64,000 bases of DNA from Pilosibacter fragilis (GCF_032490495.1 NZ_JAVYJB010000009.1:62001-126000); one strand, 5' to 3'; positions 50,058 through 59,148 are shown, counted from the stretch's first letter. Program-made: numbers and translations. Notes: a model not told the origin generated them from the letters alone.

Positions 50058-51896
50058 ATGAAAAAGAGATTGTTCGCACTGTTAAGCTGTGCAGCCCTTG
50101 CGGCAGCCAGCATCACCGGCTGTTCCAGCCAGAAACCTGCAGAATCCGCAGCTGCGTCTGCAGAGGCAGAGTCCACCACAGGTGCTCCGTCCAAAGAAGT
50201 CGGCGATTATAAGATCGCGCTGATCACCATGGACTCCATCGACCAGCACTGGGTAACCTTAAACGAGGGTGCTCAGGAAGAGGCGAAAGAGCTCGGCGTG
50301 ACAGTAAGCTTCATGTCCCCGAACACAAAGGATGACGCTCAGCAGATCGAGTGCGTAAATAACGCAGTCGCAGGCGGCTATCAGGCGATCATCGTAGCGG
50401 CAAACGGCCCGGACGCGATCTCTTCCGCACTGAAGGAAGCAAAGGACGCGGGCATTAAGATCGTATACGTTGATTCCCCGGCAAACGTGGAGGCAGAGGC
50501 AACCTTCTCCACAGACAACGAGGCTGCCGGTACAACAGCAGGAAATGAGATGTTAAAAGCACTCAAGGACGCAGGCGTTACATCCGGTAAGATCGGTATT
50601 GTAAACGTAAATGCGGCAACTGATTCCACCGTTAAGAGAGAAGCCGGATTCCGCAAAGCATTCGAAGGAACCGATTTTGAACTTATGGAGACACAGTACG
50701 GCGAAGGTGACGCAGCGAAGTCCCAGACCATCGCTGAGAACTACATCACACAGGGCGTTGTCGGCATCTTCGGCTGCAACGAGGGGTCCACGACCGGTAC
50801 CGGTAATGCAATCAAGGCATCCGGCAATACAGGTATCATCGGCGTTGGTTTCGATAAATCCGACGCGATCATGAACCTTATCAACGACGGATATCTTCTC
50901 TGCACAATGGCTCAGAACCCGGATCTCATGGGTAGAGACGGTGTTGAGGCAGCTGTCCGTGCGCTTCAGGGTGAGACATTTGGCGGTCTTGTAACGGATA
51001 CAGGCGTTTCTGTCATCAAGGCAGGCAACACTGAGGATGCAGCAGGAACAACCGATGTGACAGCAACAAAAGACTGGAAGATCGCGCTGATCACCATGGA
51101 CTCCATCGACCAGCACTGGGTAACCTTAAATGAGGGCGCTCAGGCAGAGGCAAAGGCACTTGGCGTGACAGTGAGCTTCATGTCCCCGAACACAAAGGAC
51201 GACGCTCAGCAGATCGAGTGTGTGAACAACGCAGTCGCAGGCGGCTATGAGGCGATCATCGTAGCAGCAAACGGCCCGGATGCGATCTCTTCCGCATTAA
51301 AGGAAGCAGCTTCCACAGGCGTGAAGATCGTGTATGTTGACTCTCCGGCAAACGTGGAGGCAGAGGCAACCTTCTCCACAGACAACGAGGCAGCCGGTAA
51401 GACTGCAGGCGATGAGATGATCAAGGCTCTCGAGGCAGCAGGCATCACATCCGGTAAGATCGGTATCGTAAACGTAAACGCAGCAACAGATTCCACAGTT
51501 AAGAGAGAAGCCGGCTTCCGTTCCGCATTCGAAGGAAAAGGTTACGAGCTTATGGAGACCCAGTACGGCGAAGGTGACGCAGCGAAGTCCCAGACCATCG
51601 CTGAGAACTATATCACACAGGGTGTTGTCGGTATCTTCGGCTGCAACGAGGGATCCACAACCGGTACCGGTAATGCCATCAAGGCATCCGGAAAGACAGA
51701 CATCGTAGGCGTAGGCTTCGATAAATCTGATGCGATCATGAACCTCATCAACGACGGATATCTCCTTTGCACAATGGCTCAGAACCCGGATGTCATGGGT
51801 AAAGAGGGCGTTAAGGCAGCAGTCAGAGCGTTAGAGGGCGAAGAACTCGGCGGCGCTGTAAGCGATACTGGTGTATCCGTTCTGAAGAAGAACTGA
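50058..51896 (+). CDS. Sugar-binding lipoprotein with two tandem binding domains
   Basis: The 612-residue protein has a signal peptide with lipobox SITGC (Cys22), an Ala/Ser/Glu-rich tether (23-49), and two complete Peripla_BP_4 domains: residues about 50-322 and 339-612. They are joined by a short Thr/Asp/Ala linker. The two units repeat with a 289-codon period and are nearly identical in protein and largely in DNA (for example KIALITMDSIDQHWVTLNEG in both). A normal RbsB has one domain of about 300 residues. One anchor therefore carries two ligand sites for the RbsC/RbsA pair upstream. Differences in the linker and scattered third bases argue against an assembly error. Confidence 0.95.
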   Translation: MKKRLFALLSCAALAAASITGCSSQKPAESAAASAEAESTTGAPSKEVGDYKIALITMDSIDQHWVTLNEGAQEEAKELGVTVSFMSPNTKDDAQQIECVNNAVAGGYQAIIVAANGPDAISSALKEAKDAGIKIVYVDSPANVEAEATFSTDNEAAGTTAGNEMLKALKDAGVTSGKIGIVNVNAATDSTVKREAGFRKAFEGTDFELMETQYGEGDAAKSQTIAENYITQGVVGIFGCNEGSTTGTGNAIKASGNTGIIGVGFDKSDAIMNLINDGYLLCTMAQNPDLMGRDGVEAAVRALQGETFGGLVTDTGVSVIKAGNTEDAAGTTDVTATKDWKIALITMDSIDQHWVTLNEGAQAEAKALGVTVSFMSPNTKDDAQQIECVNNAVAGGYEAIIVAANGPDAISSALKEAASTGVKIVYVDSPANVEAEATFSTDNEAAGKTAGDEMIKALEAAGITSGKIGIVNVNAATDSTVKREAGFRSAFEGKGYELMETQYGEGDAAKSQTIAENYITQGVVGIFGCNEGSTTGTGNAIKASGKTDIVGVGFDKSDAIMNLINDGYLLCTMAQNPDVMGKEGVKAAVRALEGEELGGAVSDTGVSVLKKN

Positions 51897-51928
51897 TGTA
51901 ACTGTGTACGGAACAGTTACGAACTGAT
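51890..51928. repeat. Minimal 23-bp GTAAC palindrome with exact 8-bp target duplication
   Basis: GTAACTGT, a 7-bp middle and ACAGTTAC occupy 51898-51920. Both sides carry GAACTGAT (51890-51897 and 51921-51928). The left duplication contains the TGA stop of the binding-protein gene, so the insertion fell exactly at the end of that gene. The ends match family-1 elements. As a transcript it is an 8-bp hairpin right after the stop codon. Confidence 0.75.
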
Positions 51929-52088
51929 AAAGAATTTCAATGGTTACAGTTCGTGCAGCGCATGAATGATGGCCCTGAATGAAAGAAAAGGTGCCGGGCA
52001 GGAAAATAAACTGGAAACCGGCACGAAAATGAATTAAAATAACGGTAGCTTCCGCGCGACGGACAGTTACTGAAACATGTAACGCAAT

Positions 52089-52118
52089 GGAACGCCGGGC
52101 CGAAAGGATCGGCGTTCC
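52089..52118 (+). promoter_or_regulatory. Hairpin before the isomerase gene
   Basis: GGAACGCCG and CGGCGTTCC form a perfect 9-bp stem with a 12-nt loop, 15 bp before the ribosome site. No T run follows. The 250-bp gap also has GTGCCGG/CCGGCAC and scattered GTTAC ends that may be an old palindromic element. Confidence 0.45.
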
Positions 52119-52146
52119 TGCATATAAGGGACAGGAGGACATTTGT

Positions 52147-52833
52147 ATGAAACGCAGTGAGATCAACGCGGCTTTAAAAGAGATGGAACAGATGATCAGG
52201 GAATACCAATTTGCGATCCCGCCGTTCTGTAATTTCACACCGGAAGAGTGGAAGGAAAAAGGACATGATTACGATGAGATCCGTGACAATATGTTAGGCT
52301 GGGATATCACAGACTACGGTCTCGGTGATTTTGATAAAGTCGGGTTCTCCCTGATCACGATCCGGAACGGAAACCTGAAAATGAAGGACAAATATACAAA
52401 ATCCTACGCGGAAAAACTCCTGTATATCAAAGAAGGACAGTATTCTCCGATGCACTTCCACTGGTCAAAGATGGAGGACATCATCAACCGCGGCGGCGGA
52501 AATGTGCTGATTCGTGTATACAATTCCACAAAGGATGAGGACCTTGATAAAGTGAACGATGTCCATGTCCATGTGGACGGCAGAGAGATGGTCGTTCCGG
52601 CCGGCACCCAGGTGCGCCTGACTCCCGGCGAGAGCATTTCCATCTACCCGTACATGTACCATGATTTCGAGGTGGAAGAGGGCAGCGGCCCGGTTCTCTT
52701 AGGTGAGGTCAGCCAGTGCAACGATGACAACGTGGACAACCGTTTCTATGAGAAGATGGGAAGATTCCCGGAGATCGAGGAGGATGAAGCACCGTATCGT
52801 CTGCTGTGCAACGAATATCCGGAGGCAAAATAG
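52147..52833 (+). CDS. D-lyxose (D-mannose) ketol-isomerase
   Basis: This cupin-type, metal-dependent isomerase interconverts D-lyxose and D-xylulose; many members also convert D-mannose and D-fructose. The 228-residue protein has the metal motif MHFHWSKMEDIINRGGG (two His and one Glu) near 100-115 and a later His in YPYMYHDFE near 175. The IREYQFAIPPFCNFTPEEW start is typical. ATG 52147 follows ACAGGAGG. The next gene starts right at its stop. With the PfkB kinase downstream, mannose to fructose to fructose-phosphate, or lyxose to xylulose, are the likely routes. Confidence 0.9.
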   Translation: MKRSEINAALKEMEQMIREYQFAIPPFCNFTPEEWKEKGHDYDEIRDNMLGWDITDYGLGDFDKVGFSLITIRNGNLKMKDKYTKSYAEKLLYIKEGQYSPMHFHWSKMEDIINRGGGNVLIRVYNSTKDEDLDKVNDVHVHVDGREMVVPAGTQVRLTPGESISIYPYMYHDFEVEEGSGPVLLGEVSQCNDDNVDNRFYEKMGRFPEIEEDEAPYRLLCNEYPEAK

Positions 52834-53880
52834 ATGACAGATCAGAAAACGCTGATGGCGGTCTGCGGTCATATGGATCAGATCGCCGGAGTCCGTCAGA
52901 TGGAATTTCAGGATGGGCGGGCAGCGGGACTTCGCTGTGCGATGATTCATAATGGACCGCTGGAGCTTCCGCTGATGCTCGATAAATGCCTGGACCCGGC
53001 CTGGATCCGGTATAAGGGGATCAACTTAAGTCTCCTCACAAAACCGGGGCTTCAGGGGAGAAATCCCTATGATACTGCGGGAGACGAGGCGGTGCGCTCC
53101 ATTATGGGCGGCGCGATGTTCACCTGCGGTCTTGGAAATGTCCACGGAAACCGGGTGGTGGACGGTGTGGAATATCCGGTTCACGGACGGATGAGAACAA
53201 CCCCGGCGGAAAAGATCTCCATGGACGCGTTCTGGGAGAACGGGGAGTATAAGATTTTGGTGTCCGGGGAGATGCGGGAGGCACAGATCTTTGGTGAAAA
53301 CCTGGTACTCAGACGAACGATTGAGACGACTTACGGCAGCCGGGAGATCGTATTCACGGACGAGATCGAAAATCAGGGCTTTGAGGACCAGCCGCTCTGT
53401 TTTCTCTATCACTGCAATGCCGGATACCCGTTTCTGGTGCCGGGGCTGCGGGTCGTGATGCCATCGATCTTCTGCGGTCCGAGAGATGCGGACGCAAAGG
53501 CAGGCGCGGCGGCCTGGAACGTCATGGAGGAGCCGGTGGAGCATGCGCCGGAGCAGGTATTCCAGCATGAGCTGGCAGCGGATCGTAATGGAAATACGTT
53601 TGCGGCATTTGTCAATGACGAGCTGCAGATTGGGCTCTGCATTCGTTTTGAAAAATCTGTGATCCCCTACCTGACCCAGTGGAAGAGCACGGCGGCCGGA
53701 GATTTTGCGATGGCGCTGGAGCCGACGAACTGCGGATTTGACGGGCGGGCCGGAAAGACGCAGAGTTTAAAGCCATTTGAGAAACATGAGAACCGGATCC
53801 GATTCCAGATCCTGGACGGAAAAGACGAGATAAAACAGCTGGAAGATGAGTGCAGGGAGGTATTGGAATGTACGATGTGA
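52834..53880 (+). CDS. DUF4432 family protein (aldose 1-epimerase-like)
   Basis: The 348-residue protein resembles the DUF4432 group of galactose-mutarotase-fold proteins: GGAMFTCGLGNVHGNR, then VHGRMRTTPAEKI, and FLYHCNAGYPFL near 190 with a conserved His. Members are found in sugar operons and probably equilibrate sugar anomers. The start codon follows the isomerase stop directly. The gene's last 13 bp overlap the start of pfkB. The ligand is not known; the neighbouring isomerase suggests the same sugar. Confidence 0.82.
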   Translation: MTDQKTLMAVCGHMDQIAGVRQMEFQDGRAAGLRCAMIHNGPLELPLMLDKCLDPAWIRYKGINLSLLTKPGLQGRNPYDTAGDEAVRSIMGGAMFTCGLGNVHGNRVVDGVEYPVHGRMRTTPAEKISMDAFWENGEYKILVSGEMREAQIFGENLVLRRTIETTYGSREIVFTDEIENQGFEDQPLCFLYHCNAGYPFLVPGLRVVMPSIFCGPRDADAKAGAAAWNVMEEPVEHAPEQVFQHELAADRNGNTFAAFVNDELQIGLCIRFEKSVIPYLTQWKSTAAGDFAMALEPTNCGFDGRAGKTQSLKPFEKHENRIRFQILDGKDEIKQLEDECREVLECTM

Positions 53881-54818
53881 TCGCTCTTGGTGAGCTTCTG
53901 ATCGATTTTGCGGCAAAGGAGACGGATGCGGATGGATATCCGACTATGAAGGCGAATCCGGGCGGTGCGCCGGGAAATTTCCTTGCAGCGTTAAATAAAT
54001 ACGGAATGAAGACGGCATTTCTCGGGAAAGTCGGAGATGATGCGTTCGGAAAGCTCCTCTTAAAGACATTTGAGAAAGCCGGGATCGAGACAAAGGGGAT
54101 CGTGACTGATCCGTCGGTGTTTACGACGCTGGCGTTTGTGACCTTCTCGCCGGAAGGAGACCGCTCCTTCAGTTTCGCAAGAAAACCGGGAGCGGATACG
54201 AGACTGAGCTTTGAGGAGATCGACCTTGCGATGATCGATGAGGCATCGGTCTTCCATTTCGGAACCTTAAGCCTCACGGATGATCCGGTGCGCACGGCGA
54301 CGAAAAAATGTGTGGAATATGCGAAGAGACAGGGAAAATTCATCACGTTTGATCCAAACTTAAGACTTCCGCTCTGGGAGACAACGGATGCGGCAAAGGA
54401 GCAGATCTTATGGGGACTTGCACATGCCGATGTGGTGAAGATCAGTGATGAGGAAGTGGAGTTCCTCTGGGGGATCACGGATGAGAAAGAGGCGGCGAAG
54501 AAGCTCCTCGATGAGTTCGGGATCCGCCTCGCGATGATCACGATGGGACCGAAGGGGGCGTACCTAGCGAACCAAAACGGCGCTGCATACGCAAAGTGCC
54601 CGGAGGTAAAACCGATCGATACGACAGGAGCCGGGGATATCTTCGGCGGGAGTGCTGTTTCAAGACTCTTAAAGACCGGGAAGAAGCCGGAAGAGCTGGG
54701 AGTGGAAGAACTTGTCTTTATCGGCAAGTTTGCCTGCACGGCGGCGAGTCTTTCGACAACACAGTCGGGCGGGATTCCGAGTATTCCGGAGGAAGATGTG
54801 GTCCTGGAGAGAATATAG
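53868..54818 (+). CDS. PfkB-family sugar kinase, fructokinase type (copy 1)
   Basis: The 316-residue ribokinase-fold protein phosphorylates a ketohexose or similar sugar with ATP. It has the first PfkB signature in GGAPGNFLAALNKYGMKTAFLG, and the second, DTTGAGDIFGGSAVSRLL, with the catalytic Asp in GAGD. ATG 53868 follows AGGGAGG within the end of the DUF4432 gene. A near-identical copy lies at 59171-60121, 5303 bp away with no length difference. This copy is the likely parent because its start overlaps its natural upstream gene. Confidence 0.93.
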   Translation: MYDVIALGELLIDFAAKETDADGYPTMKANPGGAPGNFLAALNKYGMKTAFLGKVGDDAFGKLLLKTFEKAGIETKGIVTDPSVFTTLAFVTFSPEGDRSFSFARKPGADTRLSFEEIDLAMIDEASVFHFGTLSLTDDPVRTATKKCVEYAKRQGKFITFDPNLRLPLWETTDAAKEQILWGLAHADVVKISDEEVEFLWGITDEKEAAKKLLDEFGIRLAMITMGPKGAYLANQNGAAYAKCPEVKPIDTTGAGDIFGGSAVSRLLKTGKKPEELGVEELVFIGKFACTAASLSTTQSGGIPSIPEEDVVLERI

Positions 54819-54877
54819 GGATAAATGGAAAGATGTATTTAGGCGATGAGGCCGGTGTTATGTGGAGTGGCATTGAC

Positions 54878-55039
54878 TCACTGTTTCCGGTATTTGTTTG
54901 GCGTGCATCCAAAGATTCGCTTAAAGCAGTTTGTAAAATAACCCTGTGAGGAAAAGCCGGTATTCTGGGCGATCTCAGCGATGGTGAGGCTGGGATCTTC
55001 CGGGAATTCCCGGCTTTTTATGATCCTGCAGGAAATCAC
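54878..55039 (-). pseudogene. AraC-family regulator, C-terminal remnant
   Basis: About 53 residues remain. They include TIAEIAQNTGFSSQGYFTNC and end FGCTPNKYRKQ, the second helix-turn-helix of AraC proteins. A stop in the same frame lies just upstream (55040-55042), and the ligand domain and first helix-turn-helix are missing. It is on the strand opposite to its neighbours, between pfkB copy 1 and a LysR gene, in a 350-bp gap with nothing else. Confidence 0.7.
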
Positions 55040-55171
55040 TTACATTTTTATTGGAATGCGGGCGCCGGCTTCTGGCAGAAATTCCTTTTTTCTGGTATAC
55101 TGAATGGAAATAGAAACGCAGAAGAGGAAAGACGGATTTATTTGCTATAAATTGCGAAAAGGGGAAAGGAT

Positions 55172-56134
55172 ATGGACAGAAGTATTGATTATGTGATCGC
55201 TGTGGCAGAATGCAAAAGTATTTCGCAGGCAGCGGAAATGCTGTATATCAGCCAGCCATCGCTGAGCCGGTACCTTTCAAACCTGGAAAATGAACTGGGA
55301 GTCAATCTGTTTGTTCGGACGCTGAATGGAACGGAGCTGACAGCAGCTGGGAAAATTTATCTGGAATATGCAAAAGAAATAAAATTGTTAAAAGAAACGA
55401 TGAACTCCAAGCTGAAAGAACTGAAAAGAGAAAAGAAGAGCCGGATCCGGATCGGAATGCCATTAAATGCTGCTTCTCTTGCCGCATTTGATGTAGTAAA
55501 GGAGGTAGAGAAAAAATACCCGGACTGTGGAGTCGAAATATATAATATTTTCTCAAAAGACATGGAGAAAGCCTTGAAGGAATGGGCATATGACTTTGTG
55601 ATCGGTCCAATGGCCGACCTTTCAAAAAATGTTGATTATGATCTGATGTACCGTGATTTCTATGTATTGGTAGTGCCGAAACGATATGATCTCGAAACGT
55701 ATGCGGAATATGGGGAACAGGGATCGTTCCCTGTGATCGATATGAAAAAACTCCCGCCGATGGATTATATTTTTCAGGATGAAACAACATTTGTGAGAAA
55801 AGGGATCAACCGGATCCTGGAGAAACAAAAGCTCAGCATTGCTCCCCGTCTGGTCGTGACGAGCAGTACGCTTGCTTTGCAGGCAGCGGAGAATGGATTT
55901 GGATGTTGTATTGTATCGACCGGCCATCTGGCCTATCTGAACCAGTCAGCCAATTTAAAGGTCTATCTGATCAAAGGCGAAGAGACTTCCTCCTGCGGCG
56001 TGGCTTATCTGCATAACAAAATATTTTCGGAAGAGGAAAAATGCTGCATTGCTCTGATCAGACGTGCGCTCCGGGAAGGTGAAAAGAAGATCATGCAGCG
56101 CTTTGGAACATGGGAAATGAAGGAAAGGGAATAG
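55172..56134 (+). CDS. LysR-family transcriptional regulator
   Basis: The 320-residue protein has a helix-turn-helix at 1-60 (AVAECKSISQAAEMLYISQP then SLSRYLSNLENELG) and a LysR effector domain starting near residue 90 (SRIRIGMPLNA). It is followed in the same direction by a permease and a serine hydrolase, which it probably controls. A terminator separates it from them. A possible -10, TATACT, lies near 55097 but no good -35. Effector unknown. Confidence 0.92.
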   Translation: MDRSIDYVIAVAECKSISQAAEMLYISQPSLSRYLSNLENELGVNLFVRTLNGTELTAAGKIYLEYAKEIKLLKETMNSKLKELKREKKSRIRIGMPLNAASLAAFDVVKEVEKKYPDCGVEIYNIFSKDMEKALKEWAYDFVIGPMADLSKNVDYDLMYRDFYVLVVPKRYDLETYAEYGEQGSFPVIDMKKLPPMDYIFQDETTFVRKGINRILEKQKLSIAPRLVVTSSTLALQAAENGFGCCIVSTGHLAYLNQSANLKVYLIKGEETSSCGVAYLHNKIFSEEEKCCIALIRRALREGEKKIMQRFGTWEMKERE

Positions 56135-56150
56135 GAATAGATTTTTTGAA

Positions 56151-56181
56151 GGGGCATAGCATAAAGCTATGCCCCTCTTTC
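56151..56181 (+). terminator. Terminator after the LysR gene
   Basis: A perfect 10-bp stem GGGGCATAGC/GCTATGCCCC with a 5-nt loop, then TCTTTCGTTTT. Confidence 0.8.
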
Positions 56182-56235
56182 GTTTTGGCATTGGAAAAGA
56201 TCGGGAGAATGTTTTACAATAAGGACAGATGAAAG

Positions 56236-56249
56236 ATGTCGGCCGACAT
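56236..56249. promoter_or_regulatory. Palindrome before the permease gene, possible operator
   Basis: ATGTCGGCCGACAT is a perfect 14-bp palindrome, 75 bp before the permease ribosome site (GAAGGAGG). It might bind the LysR regulator encoded upstream. Confidence 0.4.
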
Positions 56250-56323
56250 AAAATCGTAACTATGAGGATACTGAATGATTGTGGGAAATTTAGTAAGAAA
56301 TTTCAACGAAGGAGGAAATTTTC

Positions 56324-57607
56324 ATGAGTACGACATTAATATGGGCATTTGTATGTCTGATCATTTTTGTGGCGGTACTGGCACACCCGAAACTTCCGAA
56401 CTGGATGACATTTATCTGCATGGCTCCCGTTGTTTTATTGGCAAAAGTTATGGAGGCAAAAGATATTTATGCGGTGCTTAACAGCTCCAGCCTGCATCTG
56501 ATGATCATTATCTGTATGTTTTCCGGTATGATCGCAGCAACCGGTCTGGACATCATCATCGGGGATTTCGTGGATCACATGACAAGCTCCCAGACAGGGA
56601 AAAAGAAAGAAATGATGATCTTTGCGATCGTGTATCTGGTATCAGGACTGATCTCTACAGTCCTTCAGAACAGTTATGTAGCATTGGCATTCCTTCCGGT
56701 TCTCAAGAGTATTGCAAGAAAGAACCGGATCAGCCTTTCCAAACTGGTTTTATTTGTTATTTTTGCAACGACACTTGGCGGCGCGATCACATTGATCGGC
56801 ACTCCGACGAACGTGTATGCAAACACCGCATTAGAGGAAGCGGGTCTCCAGCTGTTCGGCATGCTTGATTTTGCATGGGTTGGCATTCCGATCTTTATCG
56901 TCGGCGGAATTTATATGATCGTAATGAACCGCTGGTGTGCATCTTATGATGATTTTGGCGAAGAGACAGAAGAAAAAGCTCTTACAAGCGGACAGAGAAG
57001 AAAACAGATGGTCGTTGGCATCACATTCCTTGTATTTGTAGCAGCACTTGTATTAAAATCCCTGAAGGTGATCTCGATCGATCCGAACTTTATCGGATAT
57101 GCAATGATCGCAGTTGCAGTTCTGACAACGGTTGTAACACCAAAAGAGGCACTGGAATCTCTGGATTCACAGATGATCCTGTTCTGTGCAGGCATCAACT
57201 TAATGATCGCAGTTATGAACCAGAGTGGGCTTGGACAGGTATTTGGCGATATGATCATCAACATTATCGGCGAATCCAAAAACCTGTATCTGATCACCGC
57301 AGTTTTATGTATCGGCGCTTCCATTGCGACCTCTTTCATGAATAACATGGCATGCGCAGGAATGCTGGCTCCGGTAGGTATCTCCATTGCAAATGCATTA
57401 GGAGCAAACCCACAGGCGATCGTTCTTGCGATTGCAATCGGAGCCGGCTGCTCTTACCTGACACCGATCGCATCAGGAACAAATCAGACCATGATGATCT
57501 TTACAAAATTGAAATTCCAGGATTTTGCAAAATTTGGCTGGCCGCTGCTGATCATCTCCTGGATCTTATGTATCGCGATCCTTCCGCAGGTATTCCCATT
57601 CTTCTAA
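56324..57607 (+). CDS. SLC13/ArsB-like (IT superfamily) anion permease
   Basis: The 427-residue protein has 10-12 hydrophobic helices and the ion-transporter superfamily marks IFATTLGGAITLIGTPTNVY (NxP-type hairpin) and AIGAGCSYLTPIASGTNQ. These are typical of DASS and related Na+-coupled carriers of dicarboxylates or other anions. AAGGAGG precedes the start. The serine hydrolase gene begins 33 bp after its stop, so both probably serve one compound. Substrate unknown. Confidence 0.88.
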   Translation: MSTTLIWAFVCLIIFVAVLAHPKLPNWMTFICMAPVVLLAKVMEAKDIYAVLNSSSLHLMIIICMFSGMIAATGLDIIIGDFVDHMTSSQTGKKKEMMIFAIVYLVSGLISTVLQNSYVALAFLPVLKSIARKNRISLSKLVLFVIFATTLGGAITLIGTPTNVYANTALEEAGLQLFGMLDFAWVGIPIFIVGGIYMIVMNRWCASYDDFGEETEEKALTSGQRRKQMVVGITFLVFVAALVLKSLKVISIDPNFIGYAMIAVAVLTTVVTPKEALESLDSQMILFCAGINLMIAVMNQSGLGQVFGDMIINIIGESKNLYLITAVLCIGASIATSFMNNMACAGMLAPVGISIANALGANPQAIVLAIAIGAGCSYLTPIASGTNQTMMIFTKLKFQDFAKFGWPLLIISWILCIAILPQVFPFF

Positions 57608-57640
57608 CAGAGATGGATCGTTAAAAAGGAGAGAGTGACT

Positions 57641-59080
57641 ATGAAAACAGAACTGAGATATTCGTGGCCGTCAGCAGAAGGAGTGAATCCGGAATATATT
57701 GTTAATTTTCTGAATGCCTGTGAAAAAGCAGATTCCGAGATCCATGGGATCATGATCGCGAGACATGGAAACGTGATATTTGAAGCTTATAATGCTCCGT
57801 ATGCAGCAGAGATTCCGCATATCATGCATTCCTTCACGAAGACACTGACCAACACGGCGGTTGCTCTGGCTTATGATGATGGTCTTCTGGATCTGGATAA
57901 TCCGATCCTGAAGTATTTTCCGGAATATGAGCCGGAAGCAAATGAGTATTTAAAAAAATGTACGATCCGCAATATGATCACCATGCGGAACGGACAGGAG
58001 CGCTCCGTCGGCGGCAACGAATGGAGACCTTTAAAGACAAGCTGGAAAGATGCGTATTTTAAAATACCGTTTGATAAGGAGCCTGGGAAAACATTCATGT
58101 ATTCCAGCGGAAACAGTTACATTTTGTCCTATATCGTGCAAAAACTTACCGGAAAGACATGCCGGGAACTTGTTCAGGAGAGAGTCGGAAAGGAGATCGG
58201 TCTGACAGACTTTCCATGGATGCTCAGCCCGGAAGGTGTCTGCTCGGGGGGAAACGGAGTTTCACTCACAACAGGGGACATGCTCCGAATCGGACTGCTT
58301 TACCTGAATAAAGGAAAGTGGAACGGAAAACAGCTGATTTCGGAGGAATGGATCGATCATGCGCTCGGATATACAGATCCGTTGGATCCGGTGGATGGAC
58401 TTCAGTATAACTTCCACTGGGATCATGCCGGAGACATCTGGGCAGCCCGGGGAATGTTCGGGCAGACATGCGGACTTGTTCCGGCTTTAGATATGGTATT
58501 TGCCGTCACAGCTGCAGACAGCGGGTATCAGGCGATGAAATTGTTCCAGAAAGAGGTGATCGATCCGGTAAAAGAAAATGATGGAAGGCTGATCACAGAC
58601 GGGACTATGGATGACATCCTGAAGCAGAAAGCTCTGCGGATGACATTGGAAGGAAAAAACTGTTCTGTACCGGGACATAAGGAGATCCTGAGAAAAATGA
58701 CATGGACTCCTGAGAATCATGTGGATGGAATCAGAAAAATAGAACTGTGTCCGGCAGAAGGCAAGAATCTGATTTATCGGATGGAGGATGACAGAGGAGT
58801 TCATGAGATCCATGCCGGACTGGACCACTGGATCCATGGCACGACGACGATGACGGGAGCTTATCTTCATCATCAGTATGAACAGCCTGTCTCAAAAATC
58901 GCAGCGATCGCTTACTGGACAGCTCCGGATGTCCTGATGATGGAATGGAGATATCCGGAAATGGCATTCTGGGATCATGTGACGCTCACATGGGATCATG
59001 GAGATGTAAGAATGGATCGGTGGGTGAACATGAATTCGCAGGACTTAAAGAGACCGACCGTTTGTATGAAAGAACAGTAA
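57641..59080 (+). CDS. Serine hydrolase of the class C beta-lactamase / esterase family
   Basis: The 479-residue protein has the catalytic S-x-x-K in HSFTKTLTN (about residue 66) and a Tyr motif in FMYSSGNSY (about 150). No signal peptide is seen, so it acts in the cytoplasm and is more likely an esterase or amidase than a resistance enzyme. Its C-terminal 130 residues are an extra domain beyond the beta-lactamase fold. ATG 57641 follows AAAGGAGAGAG. It is paired with the SLC13-type permease and may cleave the imported molecule. Confidence 0.88.
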   Translation: MKTELRYSWPSAEGVNPEYIVNFLNACEKADSEIHGIMIARHGNVIFEAYNAPYAAEIPHIMHSFTKTLTNTAVALAYDDGLLDLDNPILKYFPEYEPEANEYLKKCTIRNMITMRNGQERSVGGNEWRPLKTSWKDAYFKIPFDKEPGKTFMYSSGNSYILSYIVQKLTGKTCRELVQERVGKEIGLTDFPWMLSPEGVCSGGNGVSLTTGDMLRIGLLYLNKGKWNGKQLISEEWIDHALGYTDPLDPVDGLQYNFHWDHAGDIWAARGMFGQTCGLVPALDMVFAVTAADSGYQAMKLFQKEVIDPVKENDGRLITDGTMDDILKQKALRMTLEGKNCSVPGHKEILRKMTWTPENHVDGIRKIELCPAEGKNLIYRMEDDRGVHEIHAGLDHWIHGTTTMTGAYLHHQYEQPVSKIAAIAYWTAPDVLMMEWRYPEMAFWDHVTLTWDHGDVRMDRWVNMNSQDLKRPTVCMKEQ

Positions 59081-59111
59081 AAATATAAAGAAAATCCCAC
59101 TTTTAGCTGTC

Positions 59112-59140
59112 GTGACAGGAAAGGGGGATTCCTATATACT
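59112..59140 (+). promoter_or_regulatory. Promoter candidate of pfkB copy 2
   Basis: GTGACA (59112-59117), a 17-bp spacer and TATACT (59135-59140), just before the duplicated block. Confidence 0.5.
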
Positions 59141-59148
59141 GTTGCACC

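Noticed and set aside
50205..51893. Tandem binding-protein repeat as an assembly artefact
   Set aside because: The two units differ at scattered sites and have a distinct linker between them, which a simple assembly error would not create.
51952..52082. Region bounded by GTTACAG and ATGTAAC as another complete palindromic element
   Set aside because: The flanks share CAATG only out of register, so there is no clean target duplication; kept as a possible old remnant.
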